DNA of 64,000 bases from Catellatospora sichuanensis (GTDB taxonomy: Bacteria > Actinomycetota > Actinomycetes > Mycobacteriales > Micromonosporaceae), in NCBI RefSeq assembly GCF_007483665.1, contig NZ_ML660183.1:375691-439690 (forward strand), read 5' to 3'. A program made the position numbers and the translations under genes. The notes under the pieces were generated by a model that did not search any database, was not told where the DNA came from, and saw only the letters and a list, made by a program, of their open reading frames with translations. Shown here piece by piece: positions 62,354 to 64,000 of this stretch. Position 1 is the stretch's first letter; each line of letters starts with the position of its first letter.

Positions 62354-62815
62354 GTGCCCGTCGCCCTCGAATGGACCCCCCGCGCCGAGCAGCAGTTCGA
62401 GAGTCTGCGCAACCGCCAGCAGCAGCAGGTGGCGCAGTTTCTGCGCCACCTCGAAGCCGAAGGCTGCGCGGCCCTCGGCTACCGCCTCACCGGCGGTGTC
62501 CCGCTCGACCACCTGTGCGTGAAGCACGTGGGCGACCTGCGCATCGTGGTCGCGTTCCGGTCCGGCAGGCAGGCGTGCGTGGTCCTGATCGGACGACACG
62601 ACGAGGCCGACCCGGGCGGCGACGTGTACGCGGCGCTGTACGAACTCGCCGGGGTCAAACCACCGACGGATCCGCGCACCAAGCCGTCGTGCTGCGATGA
62701 CAGCGGCCTGCCGCCCGAGATCGGCGCGGCCGTCGACGAACTCACCGACCGGGCTGTCCGGATCCGCCGGACCAGGCGCGGCGAAGGCCGCAACGGCGAC
62801 TTGCCTCGCGGCTAG
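62354..62815 (+). CDS. RelE/ParE-like toxin
   Basis: A 153-residue protein. The opening LEWTPRAEQQFESL, the core HLCVKHVGDLRIVVAFRSGR and the VVLIGRHDEAD strand fit the RelE/ParE fold of ribosome-dependent mRNases or gyrase poisons. It is longer than usual because of a charged C-terminal extension of about 45 residues (TDRAVRIRRTRRGEGRNGDL). Catalytic residues cannot be assigned surely. It follows the putative antitoxin and overlaps the end of a convergent gene by four bases. Confidence 0.65.
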   Translation: MPVALEWTPRAEQQFESLRNRQQQQVAQFLRHLEAEGCAALGYRLTGGVPLDHLCVKHVGDLRIVVAFRSGRQACVVLIGRHDEADPGGDVYAALYELAGVKPPTDPRTKPSCCDDSGLPPEIGAAVDELTDRAVRIRRTRRGEGRNGDLPRG

Positions 62816-63252
62816 CTCGCGGGGCTGGGCCGTGTGCGGTCGGTCAGGCGCTCGTGGCGCTGCCGGGCGGCCTGCGGGGTGCCGAGCCCCAACCCGAAGG
62901 CGATCGCCTGCCAGGTCAGGCCGCGGGCGCGGGCCAGGTCGAGCAGACCCGTCTCCAGCGCGTCGAGTTCGGCGCGTACCCGGGGAATCAGGGTGAGCGC
63001 GGCGGTCAGGTCGGCGGAGTCCAGCGGGGCTTCGTCCGGCTCGGGCAGTGCGGAACCGGCCGCGAGCGACACCGTCAGGCTGACCGCCTCGTACGGGTCG
63101 AGCACCATCGCGTTCCGCCAGCGATCCCGCTGGCTGCCCGTTGCCGCGTGGCGCTCGGCGATGCGGGTGAGCGCGGCGAAGTCGCGCATCGCCCGAGCAC
63201 GGCCGGCATCCGGCGGAACGAACAGGTCATCGGTCTCTTGCGCTTCAGCCAT
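62812..63252 (-). CDS. Helix-turn-helix DNA-binding protein, unknown role
   Basis: A 146-residue soluble protein. The C-terminal part reads ARGLTWQAIAFGLGLGTPQA and then ARQRHERL, a helix-turn-helix-like segment common in small actinobacterial DNA-binding proteins. The N-terminal 100 residues are helical and acidic. It sits between two toxin-antitoxin modules and could be a regulator of either; no direct evidence. The ATG at 63252 faces the second module across a 115-bp gap relatively rich in A/T. Confidence 0.65.
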   Translation of the reverse strand: MAEAQETDDLFVPPDAGRARAMRDFAALTRIAERHAATGSQRDRWRNAMVLDPYEAVSLTVSLAAGSALPEPDEAPLDSADLTAALTLIPRVRAELDALETGLLDLARARGLTWQAIAFGLGLGTPQAARQRHERLTDRTRPSPAS

Positions 63253-63367
63253 GCTTGCCAGTCAACCTCATCAACCACTCGTTGTCAACTCAATGTTGTA
63301 AACGATATGTTCAATCGCCCGAGTGCACCATATGCGGGCCGTACATACATCGCGTATGCTCGCCGGT

Positions 63368-63559
63368 ATGACGCGCCTGACTGTGAGCGTGCCGGATGCG
63401 CTGGCGGAGCAGATCAAACTGGCCGCAGGCGACAACGTCTCCGCCTGGATGGCTGAGGCGGCACGCGACAAGATGCTTTCCGAGGAGTGCAAGGCGCTCG
63501 CCGCCTGGGAGAAGACCAACCGCGACGACGGCTGGAACGCCGAACGGTGGGGCGAGTGA
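63368..63559 (+). CDS. Antitoxin of a MazEF/PemIK-type module
   Basis: A 63-residue protein with a ribbon-helix-helix-like N-terminus (MTRLTVSVPDALAEQIKLAA) and an acidic, aromatic tail (AAWEKTNRDDGWNAERWGE) of the type that fills the MazF groove. TATGCT (63355-63360) ends seven bases before the ATG, suggesting a leaderless start. The stop overlaps the toxin's GTG (GTGA). Confidence 0.8.
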   Translation: MTRLTVSVPDALAEQIKLAAGDNVSAWMAEAARDKMLSEECKALAAWEKTNRDDGWNAERWGE

Positions 63560-63861
63560 ACCGAGGCGACGTTTGGGAGCACCCACTACGTGGCCGGCAG
63601 TTCCTCGTGATCTCCACGCAACGACTCACGGAGAACGGAACCGTGATCGTCGCGGAGATCTCCCCGACCGTTCCCTCCGGCACGCGCGGCATGCTGGCCG
63701 TACAACTCGGGGAGACCGATCCGACGGCGGGCGCCGTGATCGCCTACCGGCTCAACTGGCAGACCGCTGACCGCATGGCCGACTGGAAGTTCATCGGCCG
63801 GGTCTCGGAGGCCACCCTCGACGTGGTCGCCATGGCGATTCGAACTGCCATGGACCTCTGA
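63556..63861 (+). CDS. MazF/PemK-family endoribonuclease toxin
   Basis: A 101-residue toxin. VNRGDVWEHPLRGRQFLVIS holds the conserved Arg and substrate loop, and IVAEISPTVPSGTRG the Thr/Ser region of the active site. The fold cuts mRNA at short sequences and is silenced by the upstream antitoxin. Start coupling with the antitoxin (four-base overlap) keeps the partners balanced. The length is complete although the gene ends only 139 bases before the window edge. Confidence 0.85.
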   Translation: MNRGDVWEHPLRGRQFLVISTQRLTENGTVIVAEISPTVPSGTRGMLAVQLGETDPTAGAVIAYRLNWQTADRMADWKFIGRVSEATLDVVAMAIRTAMDL

Positions 63862-63938
63862 ACATGTAGTTGGTGACGTGCGGCGCGCCGAGACAGTCGA
63901 CTGCAGGCAGATGCCGCATCGCGCGCACGGAACAGACG

Positions 63939-64000
63939 TGGGGGGGGGCGGCGCCCACCCCGCCCCCCCCCCCCCCCCACCCGCCCCCCCCCCGCGGCGG
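63939..64000. other. G/C homopolymer run at the window end, likely assembly artefact
   Basis: From 63939 the sequence is a run of G, then of C, with few other bases. Nothing in the window resembles it. It probably marks a low-quality contig end. The stretch 63862-63938 before it holds no recognisable gene. Confidence 0.75.

Overview
The window is very GC-rich chromosomal DNA from a filamentous actinobacterium, most likely a member of the Micromonosporaceae. That placement is inferred from gene content and style; no database was searched. Supporting signs are RbpA (an actinobacterial RNA polymerase-binding protein), several DinB/maleylpyruvate-isomerase-fold enzymes of the kind that use mycothiol, a secreted CBM2-GH5 cellulase, many GTG/TTG starts, and many apparently leaderless genes with a TANNNT box 6-9 nt before the start codon. 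No rRNA, tRNA, phage, transposase or CRISPR array was recognised. The window holds about 66 intact or edge-cut genes plus one gene remnant, mostly monocistronic or in pairs.

Layout. 1-8.5 kb: the edge-cut start of a proline iminopeptidase diverging from a MarR regulator over a near-perfect operator, then a BASS-family transporter, a GntR-type remnant, an APH-like kinase, an L,D-transpeptidase lipoprotein and small envelope proteins. 8.5-16.8 kb: an SPFH protein, a geranylgeranyl-reductase-like flavoenzyme, a solute-binding lipoprotein coupled to a polytopic membrane protein, an ECF sigma/membrane-partner pair, two VOC proteins and a TetR/membrane-protein operon. 17-24 kb: a secreted protein with four beta/gamma-crystallin-like domains, a PQQ-type propeller lipoprotein with a membrane-anchored partner, and a secreted glycerophosphodiesterase. 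24-31.4 kb: a DevS-like double-GAF protein without a kinase domain, a translationally coupled pair of membrane dynamin-like GTPases, and a long TetR protein divergent from a ClpX paralogue. 31.4-47.3 kb: small-molecule enzymes, a LacI regulator with three operator-like sites, an Eis-type acetyltransferase, a 1046-residue membrane-embedded GH67-like protein, a MerR operon, and a TetR/hydrolase operon divergent from a secreted esterase. 47.3-64 kb: a TauE exporter, a sigma factor/zinc finger/transmembrane/CAP-domain fusion, a coiled-coil cell-wall protein, rbpA, an aldo/keto reductase with a MerR-type promoter, a cellulase with a CebR-like operator, a TetR-acyltransferase operon, a second ECF pair and two toxin-antitoxin modules. 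The last 60 bases are G/C homopolymers and look like a contig-end artefact.

Common threads. Three ECF-type sigma modules occur, one with all parts on a single chain. Several operators can be read directly: MarR, TetR (three sites), MerR-type 19-bp-spacer promoters (two) and LacI/CebR boxes. A 46-bp hairpin element recurs at least three times intact and twice degraded, always downstream of genes and usually between convergent ones, where it probably terminates transcription. Four further families of paired inverted repeats lie in other gaps, and one of them supplies the last codons and stop of the MarR gene.
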